The notes: a model not told the origin generated them from the letters alone. DNA of 64,000 nt from Novosphingobium sp. 9U (GCF_902506425.1 NZ_LR732469.1:2713522-2777521); one strand, 5' to 3'. Shown: positions 7,483 through 16,518, numbered from the stretch's first letter. A program made the numbers and translations.

Positions 7483-8543
7483 ACCTTGCCATCGCGACCG
7501 ATGCCTGGTTCCCGCAAGTCAACGGCGTCGTCCGCTCACTCTCGACCACGCTCGGGCTGCTGCGCGCGCGTGGCCACAACGTCGAGGTGATCGCGCCCGA
7601 CCGGTTCCTGACGATGCCGATGCCGGGATATTCCTCGATCCGGCTGGCGATGGCGCCGCGCTTCGGGGTGCGCCGCATGCTCGACACAATGCGCCCGGAG
7701 CTGGTGCACATCGCCACCGAGGGGCCGATCGGCTGGGCCGCGCGCGGCTGGTGCCTGGCGCGCGCGGTGCCGTTCACCTCCGCCTTCCACACCCGCTTCC
7801 CCGAATACGCCGCGGTGCGCACGGGCATCAGCGCCGAGAGGTTCTGGCCGATCATGCGCCGCTTCCATGCGCCGAGCAGTGCGGTGCTGGTCTCCACCCG
7901 CAGCCTGGCCGACGAACTCGCCGGCCGCGGCATCGGGCCGACGATGCCGTGGAGCCGCGGCATCGACGACACCCTGTTCCATCCCGAAGGTCCCCGGCAC
8001 TCGGCGATGACTGCCCTACCCGGCCCAGTGCTCCTGAACGTCGGACGCGTCGCGGCGGAGAAGAACCTCGAGGCTTTCCTCGATCTCGACGTGCCCGGCA
8101 GCAAGGTCGTGGTGGGCGATGGGCCTGCGTTGGCCGCATTGCGCCGCAAGTACCCGCAGGTCCTGTTCCTGGGCCCGCTCTCGGGCGAAGTGCTGGCTAG
8201 CGCCTATCGCGCGGCGGACTGCTTCGTCTTCCCCAGCCGTACCGACACGTTCGGGCTGGTGGTGATCGAAGCACTGGCCTGCGGTGTGCCGGTGGCGGGC
8301 TACCCGGTGACCGGCCCGATCGACATCCTGGGCGCTGACGGCCGCGGGGCCGAAGAACCGCTCCCGCAAGCGGCGGGCGTGCTCGACGAGCGGCTGGCCT
8401 ATGCGGTGGACGGCGCCCTCTCGCTCGATCGCGGTGCGGCGGCGAGCCTGGGCATGCGCTACTCGTGGGATCGTGCGACCGATCAGTTCGAGCACGCGAT
8501 CTCCTTCGCGCTCGCCCGCCAGCAGGACCGCCTCGCCGCCTGA
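7479..8543 (+). CDS. Family 4 glycosyltransferase, Agt-like (glycolipid synthesis)
   Basis: GT-B glycosyltransferase of 354 residues. The N-terminal domain opens with TDAWFPQVNGVVRSL, the acceptor-side signature of the SQD2/PimB/MgtA-like group. The C-terminal donor-binding domain has GRVAAEKNLEAF (about 188) and FPSRTDTFGLVVIEALACG (about 250). It starts at GTG, overlapping the plcP stop by 4 bases (GTGA), so the two are translationally coupled. In bacteria that replace phospholipids with glycolipids under phosphate limitation, such an enzyme (Agt) adds a sugar to the diacylglycerol made by PlcP. The sugar donor cannot be read from the sequence. Another mannosyl- or glucosyltransferase role is possible. 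Confidence 0.8.
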   Translation: MNLAIATDAWFPQVNGVVRSLSTTLGLLRARGHNVEVIAPDRFLTMPMPGYSSIRLAMAPRFGVRRMLDTMRPELVHIATEGPIGWAARGWCLARAVPFTSAFHTRFPEYAAVRTGISAERFWPIMRRFHAPSSAVLVSTRSLADELAGRGIGPTMPWSRGIDDTLFHPEGPRHSAMTALPGPVLLNVGRVAAEKNLEAFLDLDVPGSKVVVGDGPALAALRRKYPQVLFLGPLSGEVLASAYRAADCFVFPSRTDTFGLVVIEALACGVPVAGYPVTGPIDILGADGRGAEEPLPQAAGVLDERLAYAVDGALSLDRGAAASLGMRYSWDRATDQFEHAISFALARQQDRLAA

Positions 8544-8588
8544 TCGTTTCGGCTTTTACCACACCCGCGATGTGCTAGCTCGGGGTCG

Positions 8589-9878
8589 ATGGTGGACGAG
8601 AGCTTGCACTTCGCGACCGGCGACACGAACGGGGTGCGCATGCCCGCCTGCCCACGCGGGCTTCGGCAGGACCCGCAGACATTCCTGACCCAGGCGTTCC
8701 GAGCTTATGGCGTGCTCCCGGCAACGGGCGAGGTGCTCGCAGTGGAGCACATCCACGATGTAACGGGCGGCAACTCGGGCCAGAAACTGCAGTTCGACGT
8801 CATCTATCGGGATGCACCCGAAGGCCTGCCAACACGACTCTTCGCCAAGTTCTCGCGCGACTTCGACGATGCTTTTCGCGATCGCCGCCGCGACGAGCTC
8901 GATGGCGAGATCCGGCTCGCCGCGCTGTCGCGCCTGCCCGCTTTCCCGGTCGCGGTGCCGCGACCGGTGTTCGGCGACTTCGAGCGCGCTAGCGGCACCG
9001 GCCTGCTCATCACCGAGCGCATCGCCTTTGGTGAAGGCGCGATCGAGCCGCTGTGGCCCAAGTGCTTGGACCACCTGATGCCCGATCCGCTGGCGCACTA
9101 CCGCGCCCTGGTTTCTGCGCAGGCCCGGCTGGCGGCGTCCTACCACGCCGGCGAGTTGTCGCCGCAAGTGGAGGCGCTGTTCCCCTTCGATCTGGCCCAA
9201 GCGCAGGCGGACCTGCCGGTCAGCTACGATGCCGCCGCCCTCCAAGCGAAAGTCGCTGCCTGGCTCGACTTCATCGCCGTGCACCCGCAGCTCTTTCCCG
9301 AAGCGCTGCAGGCGGCCGAATGGCGCGAACGCTTCGTGAGCGAGGCCATGGCGATCCACGCCGCGCAAGCGCAGATCCGCCGCTTCCTCTACGCCGACCC
9401 ACGTCTGGTGGCGCTGTGCCACTGGAATGCGAATGTCGACAACGCCTGGTTCTGGCGCGAGGCGGATCGTAGCCTCGCCTGCGGACTGCTCGACTGGGGC
9501 ATGGTGCGGCCGATGAACGTTGCCGTCGGGCTGTGGGGTGGCCTCTCAGCAGGCACGACGCAGTTCGTGACCCGCGAGCTGGACGGCCTGCTCGCGCACT
9601 ACTGCAACGAATTGGCAAGCCACGGTGGCCCGCGGGTGACAGTCGAGGAGCTCGGCCTGCACTTCGACCTGGCGCTGGCGCTGGTTGGGCTGTCGCTGAT
9701 GATGGACTTGCCCGAGATGGCGGCTGCACGCCTGCCGCAGATCGGCAATGCCAGGGGGCCACTCGACCCCCTGATCGCCGCCGACAAGGTGGTGCAAGGC
9801 TTCCTGCTGGTCTCGACCAACTTCCTCAGCCTGTGGGAGCAGCGCCGGTTCGGTCGCAACCTGGCGCTCGCCGGCTGA
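8589..9878 (+). CDS. Phosphotransferase (APH/choline-kinase fold) family protein
   Basis: A 429-residue protein resembling the aminoglycoside/ecdysteroid-kinase superfamily. There is a nucleotide-loop-like VTGGNSGQKLQF near residue 60, a lysine in LFAKFSRDF, and a catalytic-loop equivalent ALCHWNANVDNAWFW near residue 280 followed by GLLDWG near residue 302. In canonical members the loop reads HGDxHxxN. Here the catalytic Asp position is Asn (HWN), although the second Asn and the DWG metal-binding Asp are kept. Activity is therefore uncertain and the substrate is unknown. It lies 45 bp after the glycosyltransferase on the same strand and converges on the IclR gene with 3 bp between stops. Confidence 0.7.
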   Translation: MVDESLHFATGDTNGVRMPACPRGLRQDPQTFLTQAFRAYGVLPATGEVLAVEHIHDVTGGNSGQKLQFDVIYRDAPEGLPTRLFAKFSRDFDDAFRDRRRDELDGEIRLAALSRLPAFPVAVPRPVFGDFERASGTGLLITERIAFGEGAIEPLWPKCLDHLMPDPLAHYRALVSAQARLAASYHAGELSPQVEALFPFDLAQAQADLPVSYDAAALQAKVAAWLDFIAVHPQLFPEALQAAEWRERFVSEAMAIHAAQAQIRRFLYADPRLVALCHWNANVDNAWFWREADRSLACGLLDWGMVRPMNVAVGLWGGLSAGTTQFVTRELDGLLAHYCNELASHGGPRVTVEELGLHFDLALALVGLSLMMDLPEMAAARLPQIGNARGPLDPLIAADKVVQGFLLVSTNFLSLWEQRRFGRNLALAG

Positions 9879-9881
9879 GCG

Positions 9882-10682
9882 TCAGCGAAAGCCCAGGCTG
9901 CGCGAGATCGCCGCGGCCTCATCCTGAACCAAGCGGGCGAGTTCGACGAGCCGGCCCTGCGCCCGCGCACTCGGCGCCGCGATGACCAGCGCACCCACCA
10001 CAGCGCCTGCGGCATCGCGGATCACTGCCGCAGTGCCGGTCACGCCTTCGGCCGCCTGGTCGACGGTCTGCGCGAAACCGGCTTGGCGCGCGGCCTCGAT
10101 TTCGCTGGTCAGCTCGCGCAAGCCGGTGGCCGTGTTCGCGGTCAGACGCTCGGGCCGCACCCGCTTGAGGTAGTTTGCCACCGCTTCGGGCGAGCAGGTT
10201 GCCAGCAGCGCCCTGCCCCCAGCGGTGGCGTAGAGCGGCCGGCGATCGCCCGCAGCCACGGCGTAGCGCACGGCGTGGCGGCTTTCGACCAGGTCCACGT
10301 ACGTCAGCTGGTCGCCATCGCTGTCACCCACGGCGAGCAGCACCGTCTCGGACGCGCGCGCGGCCAGGCGGCGCATGCCGTCGCGGATCAGGTCCGATGA
10401 TTGCAGCCGCCGTCGCGCCTCGCTGATCGCGCTCGCGAGGCCGAAGGCGCCGGAGCCGAGCCGCCAGGCGCCATCCGCCGGCACCACGAACTCCTCCTCC
10501 GCCAACCCGCGCAGCAAGGCGGCCAGGCTGCTCTTGGGCGTGTCGAGCCGTCGGCTGAGATCGGCGAGCGACAGCGGCGCCGCACTGGCGCACAACACTT
10601 CGAGCAGGCGGATGACCCGCGTCACCGACTGCGGCGAGGCGGCGCGGCGATCTTCGGGGGGCGAGGCCAAGTCTTCGGTCAC
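9882..10682 (-). CDS. IclR-family transcriptional regulator
   Basis: A 266-residue regulator. Its N-terminal winged helix-turn-helix (about 18-80) contains LSLADLSRRLDTPKSSLAAL. The IclR effector-binding GAF-like domain spans about 95-260, with RHAVRYAVAAGDRRPLYATA, GRALLA and RDAAGAVVGALVIAAP. It starts at GTG (10682). IclR proteins usually control catabolic operons by binding small organic acids. No adjacent divergent operon is seen here, so the target is unclear. The convergent phosphotransferase gene is a neighbour but not an obvious target. Confidence 0.9.
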   Translation of the reverse strand: MTEDLASPPEDRRAASPQSVTRVIRLLEVLCASAAPLSLADLSRRLDTPKSSLAALLRGLAEEEFVVPADGAWRLGSGAFGLASAISEARRRLQSSDLIRDGMRRLAARASETVLLAVGDSDGDQLTYVDLVESRHAVRYAVAAGDRRPLYATAGGRALLATCSPEAVANYLKRVRPERLTANTATGLRELTSEIEAARQAGFAQTVDQAAEGVTGTAAVIRDAAGAVVGALVIAAPSARAQGRLVELARLVQDEAAAISRSLGFR

Positions 10683-10751
10683 GCACCGCGCATAGGCGAG
10701 GACGGCGCTTGTCGGAAGGTCTGTTGGAATTGCGTCAAGCGCGAGCGCAAC

Positions 10752-10794
10752 TGGCGAGCTTCGACAGGCTCAGCCCTTGCGGTGTTGTGCTCGG
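10752..10794. repeat. Single half of the CTTCGACA(A/G)GCTCAGC repeat family
   Basis: The gap 10683-10812 contains one unpaired copy (GCTTCGACAGGCTCAGC then GCGGTGTTG) of the family found as inverted pairs at 37751, 45073 and 48546. No gene was seen in this gap. Confidence 0.6.
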
Positions 10795-10812
10795 CGCGGT
10801 GTCAAGCCCAGC

Positions 10813-11499
10813 TCAGCTCATGTCCATCGCATAGCCCGCCGCGCGGACGGTACGGATCGGGTCGACGTCCTGCGCGCGGTTGATCGCCTTGCGCAGGCGG
10901 CGGATGTGCACGTCCACCGTGCGCTCGTCGATGTCGGAGTCCATGCCCCATACCCCGTCGAGGATCTGCTGGCGCGAGAGCACGCGGTTGGGTCGCTCCA
11001 TGAAGTAACGCAGCATCTTGAACTCGGTGGGGCCAAGATGCAGCGCCTCGCCGTCACGCCGCACGCGGTGCGAGGTGGGGTCGAGCTCGATATCGCCAAA
11101 CACCAGGCTGTCGCCGGCCAGCGAAGGCCGCGCGCGGCGCAGCAGCGCTTCCACCCGCGCCATCAGCTCGCGCGGGGAGAACGGCTTGGTGACGTAGTCG
11201 TCCGCACCGGTCTTGAGGCCGCGGATGCGGTCCTCTTCTTCACCGCGCGCGGTCAGCATGACGATGGGGATCTTCGCCGTCTCGCGATCCTTGCGCAGCT
11301 GGCGGCAGACCTCGATGCCGGGCACCTGCTCGATCATCCAGTCGAGGATGATGGCGTCGGGCATCTGCTCGCGCACCATCAGCAGCGCTTCCTCGCCATC
11401 GCCGGTGGAGCGCACGTCGTAGCCCTCGGCCGAGAGATTCCAGCTGAGCAGTTCGCACAGCGCGCGGTCGTCTTCGACGACGAGGACGGACGGGTTCAT
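10813..11499 (-). CDS. phoB: Phosphate regulon response regulator PhoB
   Basis: Standard PhoB of 228 residues. The receiver domain is intact, with acidic pair VVEDD (10-11), phospho-acceptor in IILDWM (about 54), LTARGEEED (Thr about 83) and VTKPFSPRE (Lys about 105). The C-terminal winged-helix domain has LGPTEFKMLRYF and DERTVDVHIRRLRKAI. It is the last gene of the pst-phoU-phoB run; its start overlaps the phoU stop by 4 bases. It should be phosphorylated by PhoR at 16555 and bind the PHO boxes described here. It contrasts with the second, receiver-degenerate regulator at 5695. Confidence 0.97.
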   Translation of the reverse strand: MNPSVLVVEDDRALCELLSWNLSAEGYDVRSTGDGEEALLMVREQMPDAIILDWMIEQVPGIEVCRQLRKDRETAKIPIVMLTARGEEEDRIRGLKTGADDYVTKPFSPRELMARVEALLRRARPSLAGDSLVFGDIELDPTSHRVRRDGEALHLGPTEFKMLRYFMERPNRVLSRQQILDGVWGMDSDIDERTVDVHIRRLRKAINRAQDVDPIRTVRAAGYAMDMS

Positions 11500-12179
11500 G
11501 CGTTTTCACCCTTGGTGTCGCGCTCGGAGCAGTATTCGCCCGTCGCCGCGTAGTAGACCATCTCGGCGACGTTGGTCGCATGATCGCCGATGCGTTCCAG
11601 ATTGCGCGCCACGAACAGCAGCTGCGCGGCGCTGGTGATCGTCGCCGGGTTTTCCATCATGTGCGTCAGCAGCGAGCGGAACAGCGTGTTGTAGAACTGG
11701 TCCAGCTTCTCGTCGCGGCGGATCACCTCGACCGCCAGGATCGCATCGCGCGAGCCGTAGGCGTTGAGCACGTCGCGCACCATGCCCTGCGCGATGTCGG
11801 CCATGGCGGGCACCAACGTCAGCGGCTCGACCTTGCTGCGCCCTTCCATGTCGTCGATGCGCTTGGCGATGTTCTTGGCATAGTCGCCGATGCGCTCGAG
11901 CACGCCCGAGATCTTCAGCGCGGCGATGACGTCGCGCAAATCGTCGGCCATCGGCGCGCGCAAGGCGATCGTGCGCACGGCCAGACGATCGACCTCGGCC
12001 TCCAGAGCGTCCAACCGCGCGTCGGCGGTGACGACTTGGCGGGCGAGATCCTCGTCATGGCGGACGAGGGCATCGATGGAGTCACGGATCGCCACTTCGG
12101 CGAGTCCGCCCATTTCGGCGATGAGGCCGCGCAGCTGGCTGATCTCGCTGTCGAAGCTTTTGACGGTATGGTCGACCAT
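11496..12179 (-). CDS. phoU: Phosphate signalling protein PhoU
   Basis: PhoU restrains PhoR signalling when phosphate is plentiful and links the Pst transporter to the kinase. The 227-residue protein has two three-helix PhoU repeats. Metal-binding motifs of the family are visible in both: LERIGDYAKNIAKR (about 105) and LERIGDHATNVAEM (about 205), both fitting ExxxD. The ATG at 12179 follows pstB by 11 bp. A longer open frame upstream only reads through pstB on another frame and is ignored. The stop overlaps the phoB start by 4 bases. Confidence 0.97.
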   Translation of the reverse strand: MVDHTVKSFDSEISQLRGLIAEMGGLAEVAIRDSIDALVRHDEDLARQVVTADARLDALEAEVDRLAVRTIALRAPMADDLRDVIAALKISGVLERIGDYAKNIAKRIDDMEGRSKVEPLTLVPAMADIAQGMVRDVLNAYGSRDAILAVEVIRRDEKLDQFYNTLFRSLLTHMMENPATITSAAQLLFVARNLERIGDHATNVAEMVYYAATGEYCSERDTKGENA

Positions 12180-12190
12180 GGCAGTTCCCC

Positions 12191-12952
12191 TCAGCCGTAC
12201 CGGCCGGTGATGTAGTCTTTGGTCCGCTCCTCGCGCGGATTGGTGAAGATCTGGTCGGTGTCCCCGTACTCGACCATCTTGCCGAGATGGAAGAAGGCCG
12301 TCTTCTGCGAGACGCGCGCCGCCTGCTGCATCGAGTGGGTGACGATGACGATCGCGTACCGATCCTTCAGGTCCTCGATCAGTTCCTCGATCCGCGCAGT
12401 GGCGATCGGGTCGAGCGCGGAGCACGGCTCGTCCATCAGGATCACTTCGGGGCTGACGGCGATGGCGCGGGCGATGCACAGGCGCTGCTGCTGGCCGCCC
12501 GAAAGCGCGGTGCCGGCGTCCGTCAGCCGATCCTTGACCTCGTTCCACAGGCCTGCGCGGGTCAGCGCCTTCTCGACAATGCCGTCCATGTCGGCCTTGG
12601 CTTGCGCCAGGCCGTGGATGCGCGGACCGTAGGCGACATTCTCGTAGATCGACTTGGGGAATGGATTGGGCTTCTGGAAGACCATGCCGACCCGCGCGCG
12701 CAGGGCGACGGGGTCCATGTAACGGTCGTAGATGTTCTCGCCGTCGAGCAGGATTTCGCCTTCGACGCGCGCGCCGGCGATGGTGTCGTTCATGCGGTTC
12801 AGGGTGCGCAGGAAGGTCGATTTGCCGCAGCCCGAGGGGCCGATGAAGGCGGTGACGACGCCGTTGCCGATGTCGATCGAGACATCGTCGATCGCCTTCT
12901 TCTCGCCGTAGAAGACGTCGACGTTCCGAGCGGTGAGTTTGGGTTCAGTCAT
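12191..12952 (-). CDS. pstB: Phosphate ABC transporter ATP-binding protein PstB
   Basis: ATPase of the high-affinity phosphate importer; 253 residues, the usual length. Motifs: Walker [20 protein letters not shown] (about 36), Q-loop [22 protein letters not shown] signature [14 protein letters not shown] (about 150), Walker [14 protein letters not shown] (about 170) and H-loop [12 protein letters not shown]. The NRMND and KPNPFPKS elements are specific to PstB. It lies 3 bp after pstA and 11 bp before phoU. Confidence 0.98.
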   Translation of the reverse strand: MTEPKLTARNVDVFYGEKKAIDDVSIDIGNGVVTAFIGPSGCGKSTFLRTLNRMNDTIAGARVEGEILLDGENIYDRYMDPVALRARVGMVFQKPNPFPKSIYENVAYGPRIHGLAQAKADMDGIVEKALTRAGLWNEVKDRLTDAGTALSGGQQQRLCIARAIAVSPEVILMDEPCSALDPIATARIEELIEDLKDRYAIVIVTHSMQQAARVSQKTAFFHLGKMVEYGDTDQIFTNPREERTKDYITGRYG

Positions 12953-12955
12953 ATC

Positions 12956-13840
12956 CTACCAGCGGACTTCGAACTTGTTGCGGAGGTAAATGGCGAGGCC
13001 ATTCATGGCGAGCAGGAACACCAGCAGCACGATGATCGCCGCGCTGGTGTTCTGGACGAAGCCCTTGTCGATCTCGTCGGACCACAGGAAGATCTGCATC
13101 GGCAGCACGCTGGAGGGATCGTTGATTCCGCTGGCCGGCGTGGCGACGAAGGCGCGCATGCCGATCATCAGCAGCGGCGCGGTCTCGCCCAGCGCACGCG
13201 CCATGCCGATAATCGTGCCGGTGAGGATGCCCGGCAGCGCCAGAGGCAGGACATGGTGGAACACCACCTGCACCGGTGACGCGCCCACGCCCATCGCCGC
13301 GGTGCGGATCGACGGCGGCACCGCCTTGATCGCATTGCGGCCGGAGATGACGATCACCGGCATCGTCATCAGCGCCAGCGTCAGCCCGCCCACCAATGGC
13401 GAGGAGCGCGGCATGCCCAGCGTGTTGATGAACACCGCCAGGCCGAGCAGGCCGAAGATGATCGAGGGCACCGCGGCCAGGTTGTTGATCGAGACTTCGA
13501 CCCAGTCGACCCAGCGATTGCGCGGCGCGAACTCCTCCAGGTAGATCGCCGCCAGCACGCCCATCGGGAACGAGAGGACGAGCGTCACCACCATAGTCAG
13601 GAACGAGCCCTTGGCCGCGCCCCATACGCCGGCCGAGGCAGCGTCGGTCGCGTCCGAGCCGGACAGGAACGCCCAGTCGAGGCCGCCCAGCCCATTCTTG
13701 AGCATAATGAACAGCAGCACCGCCAGGAACAGCAGAGAGAGGACGATGGCGCCCAGGCCCAGCGCCTTGAACCGGCGTTCGGCGGCGTTGCGGCGCGCGA
13801 TACGGCGCGCCATGTCGGGGTTCTTCCAGGTGTTACTCAT
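12956..13840 (-). CDS. pstA: Phosphate ABC transporter permease PstA
   Basis: One of two permease subunits; 294 residues with about six transmembrane segments. The inner-membrane EAA loop is readable as EVSINNLAAVPSIIFGLLGLAVF and AAMGVGASPVQVVFHHVLPLALPGILTG (split here across the helices). A GETAPLLMIG stretch is typical of PstA. The start overlaps the pstC end by 8 bases, showing tight coupling. The N-terminus before the first helix is short and basic. Confidence 0.96.
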   Translation of the reverse strand: MSNTWKNPDMARRIARRNAAERRFKALGLGAIVLSLLFLAVLLFIMLKNGLGGLDWAFLSGSDATDAASAGVWGAAKGSFLTMVVTLVLSFPMGVLAAIYLEEFAPRNRWVDWVEVSINNLAAVPSIIFGLLGLAVFINTLGMPRSSPLVGGLTLALMTMPVIVISGRNAIKAVPPSIRTAAMGVGASPVQVVFHHVLPLALPGILTGTIIGMARALGETAPLLMIGMRAFVATPASGINDPSSVLPMQIFLWSDEIDKGFVQNTSAAIIVLLVFLLAMNGLAIYLRNKFEVRW

Positions 13841-15203
13841 AAGCCTCCCGGAAGCGCTTCACCACCCGCAGGGCGATGATGTTGAGGATCAGCGTGACGA
13901 CGAATAGCACCAGCCCGAGTGCGAACGCGGAAAGCGTCTTGGGGCTGTTGAATTCCTGGTCGCCCGTAAGGAGCTGGACGATCTGGTAGGTCACCGTCGT
14001 CATGGACTCGAGCGGGTTGAGCGACAGCCGCGCCGCGGCACCTGCGGCCATGACCACGATCATGGTCTCGCCGATCGCGCGGCTGACCGCCAGCATCACG
14101 CCCGCGACGATGCCGGGCAGCGCGGCGGGGAGCAGCACTTTCTTGATCGTCTCGGACTTGGTCGCGCCCATCGCCAAGGAGCCATCGGCCATGGCGCGCG
14201 GCACGGCGGCGATCGCGTCGTCGGCCATGGAGGAGACGAAGGGAATGATCATCACGCCCATGACGAGCCCTGCGGCGAGCGCGCTTTCGGTCGAGGGGTT
14301 CTGCGCGCCGAGCGAGGCTGCCAAGTCGCGGATGAACGGCGCCACGGTCAGGGCGGCGAAGTAGCCGTAGACCACCGTGGGGATGCCCGCGAGGATCTCG
14401 AGCACGGGTTTGAGCACCTTGCGGGCGCGCGCGTCGGCGTATTGCGTCAGGTAGACCGCGCTCATCAGGCCGAGCGGAATGGCGACGATCATGGCGATGA
14501 TCGCGCCGATGAAGATCGTGCCCCAGAACAGCGGCACCGCGCCGAAGTTGGCGTTAAGATCGTCGCCCACCGCGTTGGCGGGCGCCCAGTGCAGGCCGGT
14601 CAGGAAGGCGATCGGCGAGACGTCGCGGAAGAACAGTCCAGCCTCGAACACCAGCGAGCCAACGATGCCCAGCGTCGTCAGGATCGCCAACAGCGAGGCG
14701 GCGAGCAGCGCCAGCATGACCACGCGCTCGACGCGCGTCCTTGCCGGGAAGCCGCCGCGCACGCGGGTCCAAGCGTAGCCGCCGCCCGCCAGTGCGGCGA
14801 GCACCATCAGCACCGTGCCGATCAGCCCGAAGCGAGCCTGCGCCGCGCGCATCGGCGCGGCAATCGTCGGCGACTGGTCGTAGAAGCCGATGAACGCGGG
14901 GTCGGCGGCGATGCCGCGTGCCTCGGAGAGAATGGCGGCGCGCTGCACCGGGTCGCTCGGGATATGTGCAGCGGCGGGCGAGCCCAACACCACGCCGTCG
15001 ACGAAGTGTGGCGAGATCGCCGACCACAGGCCCCAGACCAGCAGCGCCGGCAGCACGATCCACAACGCTACGTGCCAGCCATGGTAGACCGGCATCGAGT
15101 GCATGGACTCGCGGCCCGTGTACAGCAGCCGGGCCCGCGCCCGCGCCGTGAACCAGCCGATCAGGCCCAGCGCAAACGCGGCAAGGAGCACCGCGCCGGT
15201 CAC
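13833..15203 (-). CDS. pstC: Phosphate ABC transporter permease PstC (long form)
   Basis: A 456-residue permease, about 140 residues longer than E. coli PstC. The added N-terminal part contains three hydrophobic segments (about 1-20, 45-65, 122-145) separated by a periplasmic-type region (about 66-120). The core follows from about residue 160, with PVLEILAGIPTVVYGYFA and the conserved AIGETMIVVMAAG. Such N-terminally extended PstC proteins occur in alphaproteobacteria. The start overlaps the pstS stop by 4 bases. Confidence 0.95.
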   Translation of the reverse strand: MTGAVLLAAFALGLIGWFTARARARLLYTGRESMHSMPVYHGWHVALWIVLPALLVWGLWSAISPHFVDGVVLGSPAAAHIPSDPVQRAAILSEARGIAADPAFIGFYDQSPTIAAPMRAAQARFGLIGTVLMVLAALAGGGYAWTRVRGGFPARTRVERVVMLALLAASLLAILTTLGIVGSLVFEAGLFFRDVSPIAFLTGLHWAPANAVGDDLNANFGAVPLFWGTIFIGAIIAMIVAIPLGLMSAVYLTQYADARARKVLKPVLEILAGIPTVVYGYFAALTVAPFIRDLAASLGAQNPSTESALAAGLVMGVMIIPFVSSMADDAIAAVPRAMADGSLAMGATKSETIKKVLLPAALPGIVAGVMLAVSRAIGETMIVVMAAGAAARLSLNPLESMTTVTYQIVQLLTGDQEFNSPKTLSAFALGLVLFVVTLILNIIALRVVKRFREAYE

Positions 15204-16237
15204 TTGAGGTCCGCCGGGTTCAGAAGAGTCATGTTGGCGACGATCTCGGCGCTCTTACGGCGCACGTCTTCGGGCGCGATGACCATGCCCTTCTTCTTGA
15301 GGATGCCGTCGGGTCCCCAGGTCTTGGGCCACTCGGCGATATAGGCCGCCATGCCCTTGATCGGACGCAGGTGCGCCTTCTTGGCGTATATGTAGAGCGG
15401 GCGGGCGCCGGGATAGGAAAAGTCGGAGATCGTCTGGTAGGTCGGCGCGATGCCGGACATCGGGATGCCCTTCAGGCTGTCGGGGTTCTCCTCGATGAAG
15501 GAATAACCGAACACGCCGATCGCGCGCGGGTTCTGGCTGATCTTCTGGACGATCAGGTTGTCGTTCTCGCCCGCATCGACATAGCCCCCGTCCTCGCGCA
15601 CCTGGGTGCAGATCGCCTTGTACTTCTTCTCGTCGGTGTCCTTCAGCGCCTTCATCGTCGGGTCGGTCTTGCAGCCAGCTTCAAGGATCAGCTCGGCCAG
15701 CGCATCGCGCGTGCCCGAGGTCGAGGGCGGGCCGTAGACCAGGATCGGCATGTCGGGCAGCGCCGGATTGACCTGCCGCCACGAGCTGTACCCGTTAGGC
15801 TTGCCGAAGGGCTTGGCGGCGATCGCCTTGTAGACATCCAGCGGGGTCAGCTTCATGCCCGGCCCGCGGACGGACTCGCCAAAGGCGATGCCGTCAATTC
15901 CGACCTGGACCTCGATGATGTCCTTTACGCCGTTCTTGGCGCAAGTCTCGTACTCAGACTTCTTAATCCGGCGCGAGGCGTTCTCGATGTCGGGGTGCGC
16001 GTAGCCAAGCCCTGCGCAGAACAGCTTCATGCCCGCGCCGGTGCCGGTCGATTCGATCACGGGCGACTTGAAGCCGCTGCGCGCGAACTGCTCGGCGACA
16101 GCGGTCGCAAAGGGGTAAACGGTCGAAGAACCCACGGCGCGGATGTAATCGCGCGAGCCCGCAGCGCCGCCCGAGCCGCAACCCGCGAGGGCCAGCGCGC
16201 CCGCGGTGAAAGCGGCGACTCTGAGCATGCGAAACAT
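15200..16237 (-). CDS. pstS: Phosphate-binding protein PstS (lipoprotein)
   Basis: Periplasmic phosphate-binding component, 345 residues. A lipoprotein signal with lipobox LAGC (Cys about 20) suggests inner-membrane anchoring. Phosphate-contact motifs are AVGSSTVYPFA (about 36), ESTGTGAGMKLFCAG (about 64) and STSGTRDALAELI (about 175). It is the first gene of the pstSCAB-phoU-phoB run and is preceded by a candidate PHO box at 16296. Confidence 0.96.
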   Translation of the reverse strand: MFRMLRVAAFTAGALALAGCGSGGAAGSRDYIRAVGSSTVYPFATAVAEQFARSGFKSPVIESTGTGAGMKLFCAGLGYAHPDIENASRRIKKSEYETCAKNGVKDIIEVQVGIDGIAFGESVRGPGMKLTPLDVYKAIAAKPFGKPNGYSSWRQVNPALPDMPILVYGPPSTSGTRDALAELILEAGCKTDPTMKALKDTDEKKYKAICTQVREDGGYVDAGENDNLIVQKISQNPRAIGVFGYSFIEENPDSLKGIPMSGIAPTYQTISDFSYPGARPLYIYAKKAHLRPIKGMAAYIAEWPKTWGPDGILKKKGMVIAPEDVRRKSAEIVANMTLLNPADLK

Positions 16238-16295
16238 CGTTGACCCCTTGAGCGACCGCTCTGGCGTGCTCCTATGCTTTGCACATTACACTTTC

Positions 16296-16313
16296 GTGAC
16301 GATGGTGTGACCA
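16296..16313 (-). promoter_or_regulatory. PHO box upstream of pstS
   Basis: On the minus strand TGGTCAC and TCGTCAC stand 11 bp apart, followed at the same step by the weaker GTGTAAT (16285). The site ends 58 bp before the pstS ATG (16237). Match to consensus is moderate but position and target are right. Confidence 0.65.
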
Positions 16314-16360
16314 GGGGTTTGTGCAGGCCTCTCAGGCGTCACCCAAGCCAGCCCTCCACC

Positions 16361-16518
16361 GTCATGCTGAACTTGTTTCAGCATCCATTTGGCAGTCGTA
16401 CGTTGCCGTATGACTTTCGCGCCAAGTGCCGGCCCCACTACTACGCAAAAAGGGCTGCGGCGACTCAGTGCACTGGTCTTGCGGCAAGATGGACCCTGAA
16501 ACGAGTTCAGGGTGACGA
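16361..16518. repeat. Paired inverted repeat, GTCATGCTGAACTTGTTTCAG family
   Basis: The gap between phoR and pstS (16238-16554) holds the pstS promoter region and then two arms about 28 bp long in opposite orientation (16361-16388 and 16490-16517), which read GTCATGCTGAACTTGTTTCA and its near complement. The same family occurs at 30762-30894. No gene was seen. Confidence 0.7.
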
